Source: Streptomyces glaucescens (GTDB lineage: Bacteria; Actinomycetota; Actinomycetes; Streptomycetales; Streptomycetaceae). Taken from it: a stretch of DNA of 54,325 nt. The stretch lies in assembly GCF_002154375.1 (NCBI RefSeq), contig NZ_MUND01000058.1, forward strand, positions 1 through 54,325, given 5' to 3'. A program made the position numbers and the translations under genes. Under the pieces are notes generated by a model. The model had not been told where the DNA came from. It worked only from the letters and a program-made list of their open reading frames with translations, and did not search any database. Below, in pieces: positions 44,161-51,810 of this stretch (position 1 is its first letter; every line of letters begins with the position of its first letter).

Positions 44161-44745
44161 TTGCGAAAGCTCACGTACTTCATCGCCTGCTCGATCGACG
44201 GGTTCATCGGGGACCCGGAGGGCGACGCGTCGACGATGTTCCGCTTCATCGACGAGGAGTTCCTCTCCTTCATCAAGGAGGAGTATCCGGAGACCATGCC
44301 GACCCTTGGCCGCCGGGCGTTCGGCATGGACGACCTGCCGAACAAGCGGTTCGACACCATCATCCAGGGCCGCGGCAGCTACGACCTGGCCCTGAAGGAG
44401 GGCATCACCAGCCCGTACGCCCATCTGCGCGAGTACGTCGCCTCGCGCACCCTGACCGAGTCCCCGGACCCGAACGTCGAGATCGTCGCCGACGACCTGG
44501 TGGGCAGGGTCCGCGCGCTCAAGGCGGAGGACAGCCCGCTCGGCATCTACCTGTGCGGCGGCGCGCAGATCGCCGGTGAGCTGATCGACGAGGTCGACGA
44601 GATCGTCATCAAGACGTACCCCCTCGTGTACGGCTCGGGCATGCCGATGTTCGGCTCGGGCTTCGCCGCCACCGAGTTCGCCCTGGAGTCGGTGCGCGGC
44701 CTGAACAACGGCATGGTGGTGCGGACGTACAGCAGGAAGCGGTGA
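44161..44745 (+). CDS. dihydrofolate reductase/RibD C-terminal-like oxidoreductase
   Basis: 194 residues from TTG 44161 (LRKLTYFIACSIDGF), the normal beginning of this family. An in-frame ATG is not available nearby, and AGAGG lies about 7 bases upstream, so a rare TTG start is likely. DHFR-fold features are ACSIDGFIG (8-16), IIQGRGSYDLAL (about 78) and IYLCGGAQIAGELI (about 130). These proteins are NADPH-dependent reductases of unknown substrate. TetR control by the divergent neighbour suggests a detoxification role. Confidence 0.85.
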   Translation: MRKLTYFIACSIDGFIGDPEGDASTMFRFIDEEFLSFIKEEYPETMPTLGRRAFGMDDLPNKRFDTIIQGRGSYDLALKEGITSPYAHLREYVASRTLTESPDPNVEIVADDLVGRVRALKAEDSPLGIYLCGGAQIAGELIDEVDEIVIKTYPLVYGSGMPMFGSGFAATEFALESVRGLNNGMVVRTYSRKR

Positions 44746-44799
44746 GGTACGGGCGTACGGCGGCGGGCGCGCGGCCGTCGGCCGTCCTACCCTGAGGGC

Positions 44800-45096
44800 A
44801 TGGACAGCGAACAGCACGCCTGTCCGGTCTGCGGGCAGCCCGTCGAAACGGTCGTCCGGCGGCACAAGACGCTGGGCGCATGGGTGCCGACCTGGGTGGC
44901 GGGCCCGTGCCGGAACCCCCAGTGCGCGGCCGGTGCCCAGGGGGGCGCCGAAGCCGCCGCCGGGCGGCCCGGGCGCCCCGCCGGGCCGGCACCGCCCACC
45001 CGGGAGGTGCGGCACGCCGGGCACGCCGGTCCCGCCCGGGGTCTGAACGAGAGCCCAGGGCCAGGTCCCGGACAGAGCCCCGAGGCGCAGCGCTGA
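44800..45096 (+). CDS. small zinc-ribbon-like protein, hypothetical
   Basis: 98 residues from ATG 44800. CPVCG (8-12) and CRNPQC (37-42) give a four-Cys zinc-ribbon pattern in the first half. The rest is Pro/Gly/Ala low complexity (residues 45-98), probably disordered. TACCCT six bases before the ATG supports a leaderless start. Codon bias over the first 45 residues looks real. No family name can be given. Confidence 0.65.
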   Translation: MDSEQHACPVCGQPVETVVRRHKTLGAWVPTWVAGPCRNPQCAAGAQGGAEAAAGRPGRPAGPAPPTREVRHAGHAGPARGLNESPGPGPGQSPEAQR

Positions 45097-45124
45097 ATCC
45101 GTATCCGAAGCAAGGAGCGCGCCC

Positions 45125-45556
45125 ATGAAGTACCTCGTCGTCGTACAGGGCACCCAGGCGGACTACGAGGGCATGCGCGGCCGGGCCACCCCGCACGCCC
45201 CCGTGTGGTCCGAGGACGACTTGAAGTCCATGTACGCGTACATGGGGGCGATCAACGCCGAGCTGGCCGAGACCGGTGAGCTGATCGACGCCCAGGGCCT
45301 GGCCGAACCCGCCCGCATCCGGCTGGTCACGCGGGGCGCGCAGGGCCGTACGGTCATCGTCGACGATCCGTACGACGTGGTGGAGGTGCTGCCGGCCGGC
45401 TACTGGGTGCTGGACTGCGCGAGCCTGGAGCGGGTCACGGAGATCGCCGAACGCGTCACGCGCTGCCCCGCTCCGGACGGAGTCCCCGACCTGCCGGTGG
45501 TGATCCGGCCCCTCCTGGACGGCGCCGACGACATCCAGACCACCCCGGACCGTTAG
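45125..45556 (+). CDS. YCII/DGPF-domain protein
   Basis: 143 residues from ATG 45125 with AGGAG about 9 bases upstream. It begins MKYLVVVQGTQADYEG, contains MGAINAELAETGELIDAQGL (about 40-59) and GYWVLDCASLERVTEIA (about 90). These match the YCII-related fold (formerly DGPF) of small proteins sometimes acting with ECF sigma factors or as muconolactone-isomerase-like enzymes. No sigma gene is adjacent, so the role is open. Confidence 0.85.
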   Translation: MKYLVVVQGTQADYEGMRGRATPHAPVWSEDDLKSMYAYMGAINAELAETGELIDAQGLAEPARIRLVTRGAQGRTVIVDDPYDVVEVLPAGYWVLDCASLERVTEIAERVTRCPAPDGVPDLPVVIRPLLDGADDIQTTPDR

Positions 45557-45724
45557 GGCCTGTCGTTCGGATCACCCCGGCGTCGCGGGGTCTGGCACGC
45601 GCTCCCCCATGGCACGCACTCCCCCAAGCTCTGCGAGCAGGGGGCACCCCCAGGCCGCGTTGTCGTCGGTCGCCGACGCTCCGCGTCGAGCCAGCCGCGT
45701 CACCAACCTGTCCGAACAGCACAC
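45557..45724. repeat. dispersed streptomycete intergenic repeat-like segment, possibly MITE-related
   Basis: The interval starts GGGCCTGTCGTTCGGATCA and contains a CCCCC...GGGGG hairpin (45621-45644) and GTTGTCGTCGGTCGCCGAC. I recall the same blocks from many intergenic regions of Streptomyces genomes, often bounded by GAACGACAGGCCC. Only one such terminus is present, so the copy would be degenerate or truncated. The hairpin may double as a terminator for the YCII gene. Confidence 0.45.
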
Positions 45725-46465
45725 CTAGACCGCCGGCAGGCCGCCGGTCTCCGGGTTCCGGCCCGTCAGGCAGTAGGTGCCGCCCGCCGGGTCGCGCAGC
45801 ACCGTCCAGTGGGCGCCCCCCGCCACCGGTACCGCGCCGAGCCGTTCGTGGTCCGCGCGGGTCGCCTCGACGTCCGCGCACGCGAGGTCGAGGTGGGCGG
45901 AGACCGGCCGCTCGTCACCGAGGCGCTGCAGCAGCACCCGCACCGGCAGCCCGGCCGGCGGCACCACCGCATGGAACTCCGGCAGCGATCCCGGCCGGGA
46001 CGTCCAGTCGGACAGCAGCGCGCTCCAGAAGGCGACCTCGGTGGCGTAGCGCGACGGCGGGACGTCGAGGCACACCTGGTCCAGACGGCTGCCGCGCACC
46101 ACGGGGGGCCGGACCGCCTCCCCGTCCCAGGGCACGGCGCAGAACGCCTGCCCGGCAGGTGACCGCAGCACGGCCCAGTCCTGGTGGTCGGCGACCGTCC
46201 GCGCGCCCAGCCGCAGCGCGCCGTCGACGAACCGCCGGACGTCCTCCACGGCGAGGTCGAGATGGGCCCCGCCATCCCCGGATTCCACCCCCTGGAGCTT
46301 CACACAGGCGTCCGCCCCGCCGCCCGGCAACAGCGTGGCGAACTCGCCGCGCTCGCCGCGGGGCGCGGACATCCGGGTGTCCGTGACGGCCGTCCAGAAG
46401 TCGCGGGCCCGGCCCAGGAGGGGAGCGGGGCGGTCGATGAAGGCGTATGTCCAGCGGATGGTCAT
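45725..46465 (-). CDS. two-domain VOC/glyoxalase-like protein
   Basis: 246 residues from ATG 46465. Two vicinal-oxygen-chelate halves: residues about 1-115 (FIDRPAPLLGRARDFWTAVT) and 125-240 (VCLDVPPSRYATEVAFWSAL). Each half ends with an AVLRSPAGQAF or TVLRDPAGGTYCL strand. Such proteins may be dioxygenases, glyoxalases or resistance proteins. On the minus strand TACGAT lies 7 bases before the ATG, suggesting a leaderless mRNA. The substrate is unknown. Confidence 0.85.
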   Translation of the reverse strand: MTIRWTYAFIDRPAPLLGRARDFWTAVTDTRMSAPRGERGEFATLLPGGGADACVKLQGVESGDGGAHLDLAVEDVRRFVDGALRLGARTVADHQDWAVLRSPAGQAFCAVPWDGEAVRPPVVRGSRLDQVCLDVPPSRYATEVAFWSALLSDWTSRPGSLPEFHAVVPPAGLPVRVLLQRLGDERPVSAHLDLACADVEATRADHERLGAVPVAGGAHWTVLRDPAGGTYCLTGRNPETGGLPAV

Positions 46466-46537
46466 GCGCGTGATCGTAGAAGGAAGCACCGCGCGGGCCC
46501 CGCGAATATCCCGCGCGATCCGAGGAGAGGACTCCCG

Positions 46538-46969
46538 ATGGAACCCTGCGCCTTCTGCGCCGTCGTCGCCGACCCGGACCGTGCCCGGGTCGTCCACGAG
46601 GACGCCCACACGGTCGCGTTCTTCCCGCTGACCCCGGCGACCTGGGGACACACCCTGGTGGTGCCGCGGGCGCACTCGGCGGATCTGTGGGAGATGACCG
46701 GGGCGGAGGTGGGGCGGCTGATGGACGCCGTGCTGACGGTGGGCGGGATACTGCGCTCCGTCCTCGCCCCGGAGGGCATGAACGTCATCAACTCGGCCGG
46801 GCGGGCCGCCACCCAGACGGTCTTCCACACCCATGTCCACCTGCTGCCGCGGCACTCCGGCGATGCGATGGGGGACTTCTGGCCACCGCGCCAGGCGCCC
46901 CGTGACGAGGCTGCCCTGGACGGGCTGGCCGAGCGGCTCAGAGCCGCAGGCCTCAGCTCAGGACGATGA
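46538..46969 (+). CDS. HIT-family nucleotide hydrolase/transferase
   Basis: 143 residues from ATG 46538 with GAGGAGAGG upstream. The histidine triad is HTHVHLLPRH (about 96-105) and the N-terminal CAFCAV pair is the usual zinc-binding element. HIT proteins hydrolyse adenylated or related nucleotides. The 3' end overlaps the convergent membrane-protein gene by 17 bases. Confidence 0.93.
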   Translation: MEPCAFCAVVADPDRARVVHEDAHTVAFFPLTPATWGHTLVVPRAHSADLWEMTGAEVGRLMDAVLTVGGILRSVLAPEGMNVINSAGRAATQTVFHTHVHLLPRHSGDAMGDFWPPRQAPRDEAALDGLAERLRAAGLSSGR

Positions 46970-47423
46970 CGAGCGCCAGTTCCGTGAGGACCAGCGCGCC
47001 GTAGAACAGTCCGAGGCTGTCGGACAGGACGGCGCGGTACAGCGGTGCGTCCGGGCGGAACGGCCGTACGTCCATGGACAGCACCTCGACCGTGCTGTCA
47101 GGGCGGCGTGCGGCGTCGTAGAGCCGCCGGTAGAGCCGTTCCTGGCGCAGGAAGTGCGCGTCGAGGAACCAGAAGCACAGCAGCGGCACCACCCCCGCGC
47201 CCGCCACCGTCCCGCTCTTCTGGCCGGCCGACAGCGCGAGGAAGCCCGCGCCCAGCGTGAGCGCCCAGCCTTTGACCAGGAACGAGTTGGTGCCAAGGCG
47301 GGCGATCGTCGCCTGGATGAACTCCAGGTGCTTGACCCGGTCGGCGTCCAGCGGCTGCCGGCCGACGCCGTCGGCTCCGCCCGTACCGTCGGCTCCGCCG
47401 ACACCGTCGTTCAAGGCGGTCAC
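46953..47423 (-). CDS. small integral membrane protein with about three helices
   Basis: 156 residues from GTG 47423 (GGGGGA upstream). After a Gly/Asp-rich leader comes KHLEFIQATIARLGTNSF, then helices at about 51-66 and 75-95 and a C-terminal helix (GLFYGALVLTELALVIVL). The FLDAHFLRQERLYRRLYD segment between them is charged. From memory, proteins of this form occur widely and sometimes beside TIR or other immunity-type genes, but I cannot name a family. The TIR gene of this window is 9 kb away. Confidence 0.75.
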   Translation of the reverse strand: MTALNDGVGGADGTGGADGVGRQPLDADRVKHLEFIQATIARLGTNSFLVKGWALTLGAGFLALSAGQKSGTVAGAGVVPLLCFWFLDAHFLRQERLYRRLYDAARRPDSTVEVLSMDVRPFRPDAPLYRAVLSDSLGLFYGALVLTELALVIVLS

Positions 47424-47485
47424 GCGTGAAGTCCCCCGTCCGGACGCCGGTTCGTCCCTGCCGTTCGATGCTAGCGAACACCGAA

Positions 47486-47515
47486 GGGGGCCGGTCGGTG
47501 TTCCGACCGGCCCCC
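47486..47515 (-). terminator. terminator hairpin after sodN
   Basis: A perfect 13-bp stem (GGGGGCCGGTCGG at 47486-47498 with CCGACCGGCCCCC at 47503-47515) and a four-base loop lie 60 bases past the sodN stop and before the next minus-strand gene. Confidence 0.88.
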
Positions 47516-47575
47516 TGGCATGCCCGGTGACCTGCGATGGTGCACCGATCGCGGGTCGAGAGCGGGGCCCTTGGG

Positions 47576-47971
47576 TCAGGCCTTCTTGGTCTCCCAGAAG
47601 ATCTTGTCGATCTGGGCGATGTAGTCCAGCGCCTTCTGGCCGGTCGCCGGGTCGGTGGACGCCTTGGCGGCCGAGAGGGCCTTCAGGGTGTCGTTGACCA
47701 GCTGGTGCAGCTCCGGGTACTTCTCGAAGTGCGGGGGCTTGAAGTAGTCGCTCCAGAGCACCGAGACGTGGTGCTTGGCGAGCTCCGCGCGCTGCTCCTT
47801 GATGACCGTGGCACGCGCCTGGAAGTGCGGGTCGTCGTTGGCGGCCATCTTCTCCTGGACGGCCTTCACCGACTCGGCCTCGATGCGGGCCTGGGCCGGG
47901 TCGTACACACCGCAGGGCAGGTCGCAGTGCGCGCTGACCTTGACCTTGGGGGCAAACAGGCGGGAAAGCAT
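47576..47971 (-). CDS. sodN: nickel-containing superoxide dismutase
   Basis: 131 residues. A 14-residue leader (MLSRLFAPKVKVSA) is removed so that H15 becomes His1 of the Ni-hook HCDLPCGVYD, with ligands His1, Cys2 and Cys6. The rest is the four-helix bundle ending FWETKKA. It disproportionates superoxide in the cytoplasm as a hexamer. ATG 47971 has GGAA eight bases upstream. The divergent sodX encodes its leader peptidase. Nickel control by Nur is known in S. coelicolor, but I see no convincing Nur box here. Confidence 0.97.
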   Translation of the reverse strand: MLSRLFAPKVKVSAHCDLPCGVYDPAQARIEAESVKAVQEKMAANDDPHFQARATVIKEQRAELAKHHVSVLWSDYFKPPHFEKYPELHQLVNDTLKALSAAKASTDPATGQKALDYIAQIDKIFWETKKA

Positions 47972-48116
47972 GGAGCGTTCCTTCCTCGTGATCGTCTTCT
48001 CAGGTGGGACATTACTCCCTGCGGGACGGGTTTTCGCGAGTGCCCCCTTGGGCTTAGGACAAAAGTCCGGGGTGAGACTGAGACTGGTGGAGGATCGAAC
48101 CGGGGAGGTGCCGGGT

Positions 48117-48551
48117 ATGCGGGAGCCGTCGCGAGGGACCGAGCGCGAAGGGGCGGTGGCGCCCTTCGGGCTGGCCGAGGTGACCGGGCCGTCCATGGTG
48201 CCCACGCTGCTGCACGGGGACCGGCTGGTGGTGCACTACGGTGCCCGGGTACGGCCCGGTGACGTGGTGGTCCTGCGCCATCCGTTCCAGCAGGACCTGC
48301 TGGTGGTGAAGCGGGCCGCGGAGCGCCGCGACGGCGGCTGGTGGGTGCTCGGCGACAACGCGTACGCGGGCGGCGACAGCACCGACTACGGCACCGTCCC
48401 GCAGGAGCTGGTGCTGGGCCGGGTCCGCTTCCGGTACCGGCCGCGCAAGCCGGATCAGCGCTCGCCGCTGGCGGTGCTGCGCTGGGCGCTGTCGGCGGCC
48501 AGGCCGGTCTTCTGCGACCGGTCGGCCTCCAGGCGCTTGCGGGCGCGGTAG
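48117..48551 (+). CDS. sodX: nickel-type superoxide dismutase maturation protease SodX
   Basis: A 144-residue S26-type peptidase without a membrane anchor. Catalytic Ser26 is in GPSMVPT and Lys65 in LLVVKRAAE, with the GDN-type motif VLGDNAYAGGDSTDYG. It cuts the SodN leader to expose the Ni-binding histidine. ATG 48117 has GGGGAGG eight bases upstream. It is divergent from sodN with a 145-base gap. Its last 97 bases overlap the convergent CGNR gene on the other strand. Confidence 0.93.
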   Translation: MREPSRGTEREGAVAPFGLAEVTGPSMVPTLLHGDRLVVHYGARVRPGDVVVLRHPFQQDLLVVKRAAERRDGGWWVLGDNAYAGGDSTDYGTVPQELVLGRVRFRYRPRKPDQRSPLAVLRWALSAARPVFCDRSASRRLRAR

Positions 48552-49084
48552 GCGGCCACGTTCGCCCGGGTGGCGCAGCGGTCGGAGCAGTAGCGCCGGG
48601 AGCGGTTGGTGGAGGTGTCGAGGTAGGCGTTGCGGCACGGCGCCGCCTCGCACAGGCCGAGGCGGTCCACGCCGTACTCGGTGAGGTGGAAGGCCAGGCC
48701 CATCGCCGCGATGGCCGCGTAGCCGGCGGTCGCGTTCGACGGGTGGTCGGCGAGGTGCATGTGCCACAGGGGGCGGCCGTCCTCGTCCCGGAAGTCGTGG
48801 CCGGAGATCTGCGGGCTCACCGGGAACTCGAGGAGCAGCGAGTTCAGCAGGTCCACCGCCAGGGTCTCGTCGCCGTCGTTCGCCGCCTCGAAGACCGCGC
48901 GCAGCCGGGCCCGGACCGAGCGGAAGCGGGTGACGTCCGCCTCGGTGGCGCGCCGGGCGGCCGACTGGTTCTCCACGAAGAGGCCGCGGACGGCCTCGAC
49001 GGACGTCAGCGAGTCCTTGCCCCGGGCCGGCTCCTCGCTGTTGACGAGACGTACGGCGTAGTCCGAGTAATAGGCCAGTTCCAC
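48455..49084 (-). CDS. CGNR zinc-finger protein (ABATE domain)
   Basis: 209 residues from GTG 49084 with AAGGAC five bases upstream. N-terminal ABATE-type stress-response domain (about 1-140; AVRLVNSEEPARGKDSLTS). The C-terminal CGNR-like zinc finger has C145-type Cys residues in LCEAAPCRNAYLDTS and RRYCSDRCATRANVAAYR. It probably binds DNA as a regulator. The last 32 codons are antisense to sodX; the family core ends before the overlap, so the C-terminal tail may be dispensable. Confidence 0.87.
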   Translation of the reverse strand: MELAYYSDYAVRLVNSEEPARGKDSLTSVEAVRGLFVENQSAARRATEADVTRFRSVRARLRAVFEAANDGDETLAVDLLNSLLLEFPVSPQISGHDFRDEDGRPLWHMHLADHPSNATAGYAAIAAMGLAFHLTEYGVDRLGLCEAAPCRNAYLDTSTNRSRRYCSDRCATRANVAAYRARKRLEADRSQKTGLAADSAQRSTASGER

Positions 49085-49157
49085 TTGTAGTCCTTACGCG
49101 GGCGCTCTAAGGTCGTGCTTGCGGTCGGGTAACAGACGATCGTGCTTCCAGGGTATT

Positions 49158-49171
49158 ACGTACGCGTACGT
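49158..49171. promoter_or_regulatory. perfect 14-bp palindrome before the methyltransferase gene
   Basis: ACGTACGCGTACGT is a perfect dyad located 14 bases before ATG 49186 and about 75 bases from the divergent CGNR start. It is a candidate operator, possibly for the CGNR protein. Confidence 0.5.
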
Positions 49172-49185
49172 CAGGGAGGGCGACG

Positions 49186-49968
49186 ATGACGGAGACGGGC
49201 ACCACGGACACCACCGCGGCCACCGGCACCGACTGGCAGGCCTGGCAGGACAGCTGGGACCGCCAGCAGGAGTGGTACATGCCCGACCGCGAGGAGCGGT
49301 TCCGGATCATGCTGGACATGGTCGAGGCGCTCGTCGGCCGCGCACCCCGCGTCCTCGACCTCGCCTGCGGCACCGGCACCATCACCGCCCGGCTCCTCGC
49401 CCGCTTCCCCGAGGCCACCAGCACCGGCGTCGACCTCGACCCGGCCCTGCTCACCATCGCCGAGGGCACCTTCGCGGGCGACGACCGGGTCACCCTGGTC
49501 ACCGCCGACCTCAAGGACCCGGACTGGCCTGCCGGGCTGCCGTACGACTCCTACGACGCCGTCCTCACCGCGACCGCCCTGCACTGGCTGCACAGCGAAC
49601 CCCTCGCGGCCCTCTACGGTCAGGTCGCGGGGCTGGTCCGCGACGGCGGTGTCTTCATGAACGCGGACCACATGATCGACGACGGCACGCCCCGGATCAA
49701 CGCCGCGGAGCGCGCCCTGCGCCACGCCCGGATGGATCAGGCCAAGCAGGGCGGCGTGCTGGACTGGGCCGAGTGGTGGCAGCTGGCCGCCGAGGACCCG
49801 GTGCTCGCCGGGCCCACCGCCCGCCGCTTCGAGATCTACGGCGAGCACGCCGACGGCGAGACGCCGCCCGTCGCCTGGCACGCCCGTGTCCTGCGCGAGA
49901 AGGGCTTCGCCGAGGCCCGCCCGGTGTGGTGCTCGCCCTCCGACACCCTGCTGCTCGCCCTCAAGTGA
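49186..49968 (+). CDS. class I SAM-dependent methyltransferase
   Basis: 260 residues from ATG 49186 with AGGGAGGG upstream. Motif I is VLDLACGTGTITARLL (about 56-71), the acidic turn is GVDLDPALL, and YDAVLTATALHWLH is the motif IV region. Tyr/Trp-rich N-terminus (DWQAWQDSWDRQQEWY). The substrate is unknown. It is divergent from the CGNR gene, with a perfect palindrome between, and ends in a strong terminator. Confidence 0.87.
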   Translation: MTETGTTDTTAATGTDWQAWQDSWDRQQEWYMPDREERFRIMLDMVEALVGRAPRVLDLACGTGTITARLLARFPEATSTGVDLDPALLTIAEGTFAGDDRVTLVTADLKDPDWPAGLPYDSYDAVLTATALHWLHSEPLAALYGQVAGLVRDGGVFMNADHMIDDGTPRINAAERALRHARMDQAKQGGVLDWAEWWQLAAEDPVLAGPTARRFEIYGEHADGETPPVAWHARVLREKGFAEARPVWCSPSDTLLLALK

Positions 49969-49977
49969 CCCGTACGC

Positions 49978-50016
49978 GAGGAGGGGCGGCACGGGTGCTC
50001 CGTACCGCCCCTCCTC
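49978..50016. terminator. bidirectional terminator between methyltransferase and ABC ATPase gene
   Basis: A perfect 12-bp stem, GAGGAGGGGCGG (49978-49989) with CCGCCCCTCCTC (50005-50016), and a 15-base loop lie between convergent stop codons at 49968 and 50028. Confidence 0.85.
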
Positions 50017-50027
50017 GTACGTGACGC

Positions 50028-50834
50028 TTACAGCACCTTGGACAGGAACGCCTTCGTCCGCTCGTGCTGCGGGTCGGTCAGGACGTCGCGCGGGTTGCCG
50101 GACTCGACCACCACACCGCCGTCCATGAAGACCAGGCTGTCGCCGACCTCGCGGGCGAAGCCCATCTCGTGCGTGACGACGACCATCGTCATGCCGGACT
50201 CGGCCAGGTCGCGCATGACGTCGAGGACGTCACCGACCAGCTCCGGGTCGAGCGCCGAGGTCGGCTCGTCGAACAGCATCAGCTTCGGGTCCATGGCCAG
50301 CGCGCGGGCGATCGCCACGCGCTGCTGCTGGCCGCCGGAGAGCTGCGAGGGGTAGTTCCCGGCCTTGTCGCCGAGGCCCACGCGCTCCAGGAGCGCCATC
50401 GCGCGCTCCTTGGCCTCCGCCCTGCCCTTGCCCCTGACCTGGATCGGGGCCTCCATGACGTTGTCCACGGCCGTCATGTGCGGGAACAGGTTGAAGCGCT
50501 GGAAGACCATGCCGATGTCCCGGCGCTTGAGGGCGACCTCGCTGTCCTTCAGCTCGTACAGCTTGTCGCCCTTCTGGCGGTAGCCGACCAGCTCGCCGTC
50601 GACGTACAGCCGGCCGGCGTTGATCTTCTCCAGGTGGTTGATGCACCGCAGGAAGGTCGACTTGCCGGAGCCGGAGGGGCCGATGAGGCAGAACACCTCA
50701 CCCTGCTTGACCTCCAGGTCGATGCCCTTGAGGACCTCGACCGAGCCGTAGCTCTTGTGGACGCCCTCGGCCTTGACCATGGGGACGGCGGCCTGCTTCA
50801 CGGGCGCGTCCGTCTTGCTGAGCTTCTCGGTCAT
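50028..50834 (-). CDS. gluA: amino-acid (glutamate-type) ABC transporter ATP-binding protein
   Basis: A 268-residue ABC ATPase. Walker A is GPSGSGKST (about 51-59), the Q-loop is in [12 protein letters not shown], the signature is [10 protein letters not shown], Walker B is [12 protein letters not shown], and the H-loop is VVVTHEMGF. The polar amino acid uptake (PAAT) family form with a 20-residue N-terminal extension is typical of Streptomyces. ATG 50834 overlaps the permease stop. It powers uptake by the two proteins encoded upstream. Confidence 0.95.
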   Translation of the reverse strand: MTEKLSKTDAPVKQAAVPMVKAEGVHKSYGSVEVLKGIDLEVKQGEVFCLIGPSGSGKSTFLRCINHLEKINAGRLYVDGELVGYRQKGDKLYELKDSEVALKRRDIGMVFQRFNLFPHMTAVDNVMEAPIQVRGKGRAEAKERAMALLERVGLGDKAGNYPSQLSGGQQQRVAIARALAMDPKLMLFDEPTSALDPELVGDVLDVMRDLAESGMTMVVVTHEMGFAREVGDSLVFMDGGVVVESGNPRDVLTDPQHERTKAFLSKVL

Positions 50835-51769
50835 GCCATGCCCCCCTTCGGGCGGCCAAGGGACAACATGTTGGCCCGTACCTTCTGCCACGGCGTCGGC
50901 GGCAGCTGGCGGGAGGAACCGCGGGCGTAGTAGCGCTCCAGGTAGTACTGGCCGACGCTGAACACCGAGGTCAGCAGCAGGTACCAGGCCGCGGCGAGGA
51001 ACAGCATCTCGGCTGGGGCGCCGGAGGTCTGGCCGATGTCCTGGGCGACGCGGAACAACTCGGAGTACTGGACGACCGAGACCAGCGAGGTCGTCTTCAG
51101 CATGTTGATGACCTCGTTGCCCGTCGGCGGCACGATCACCCGCATCGCCTGCGGGATCACGATCCGCCGCAGGGTCTTGGAGTGGCTCATGCCCAGGGCG
51201 TGCGCCGCCTCGGTCTGGCCCTCGTCGACCGCGAGCAGACCGGCGCGGCAGATCTCCGCCATGTACGCGGCCTCGTTGAGGCCGAGGCCGAGCAGCACGG
51301 TCAGGAACGGGGTCATGAAGTCCGACCACTCGTCCTTGTACACCGGACCGAGGTTGATGTACTCGAAGACCAGGCCCAGGTTGAACCAGACGACGAGCTG
51401 CACCAGGACCGGCGTACCGCGGAAGAACCAGATGTAGAACCACGCGATGGTCGAAGTCACCGGGTTGCGGGAGAGCCGCATGACGGCGAGCAGGATGCCG
51501 CCGACGATGCCGATCGCCATGGACAGGACGGTCAGCAGAAGCGTCTTGCCGACGCCTTCGAGGACACGGTCGTCGAAGAAGTAGTCGGGGATCGCGTCCC
51601 AGTTGATCTTGCCCTGGGAGAACGCGTACACGACCGCGCCGAACAGCGCGAGCGCGACGACGGCGGAGACGTACCGCCCGTAGTGCCGGACCGGGATGGC
51701 CTTGATGGCCTCCGGTCCGGCCGGGGGCGTGTCGGCCGGCCCCGTCGTCTTGTCGATGTCAACAGTCAC
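50831..51769 (-). CDS. amino-acid ABC transporter permease (HisM/GlnP family)
   Basis: 312 residues from GTG 51769. A cytoplasmic N-terminus of about 30 residues is followed by an anchor helix and the five-helix permease domain ([38 protein letters not shown]). The EAA loop is [20 protein letters not shown] (about 196-215). It is the only permease in the operon, unlike gluBCD-type systems with two, so it presumably works as a homodimer. The substrate is a polar amino acid, probably glutamate. Confidence 0.93.
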   Translation of the reverse strand: MTVDIDKTTGPADTPPAGPEAIKAIPVRHYGRYVSAVVALALFGAVVYAFSQGKINWDAIPDYFFDDRVLEGVGKTLLLTVLSMAIGIVGGILLAVMRLSRNPVTSTIAWFYIWFFRGTPVLVQLVVWFNLGLVFEYINLGPVYKDEWSDFMTPFLTVLLGLGLNEAAYMAEICRAGLLAVDEGQTEAAHALGMSHSKTLRRIVIPQAMRVIVPPTGNEVINMLKTTSLVSVVQYSELFRVAQDIGQTSGAPAEMLFLAAAWYLLLTSVFSVGQYYLERYYARGSSRQLPPTPWQKVRANMLSLGRPKGGMA

Positions 51770-51810
51770 GGGTGTTGCCTTTCAGTGCCCGCAGTGCGGT
51801 GGTCACGCCG

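Noticed and set aside
47972-48116. Nur (nickel-responsive) box between sodN and sodX
   Set aside because: Expected from known NiSOD regulation, but no TTGCA-type dyad is visible in the gap.
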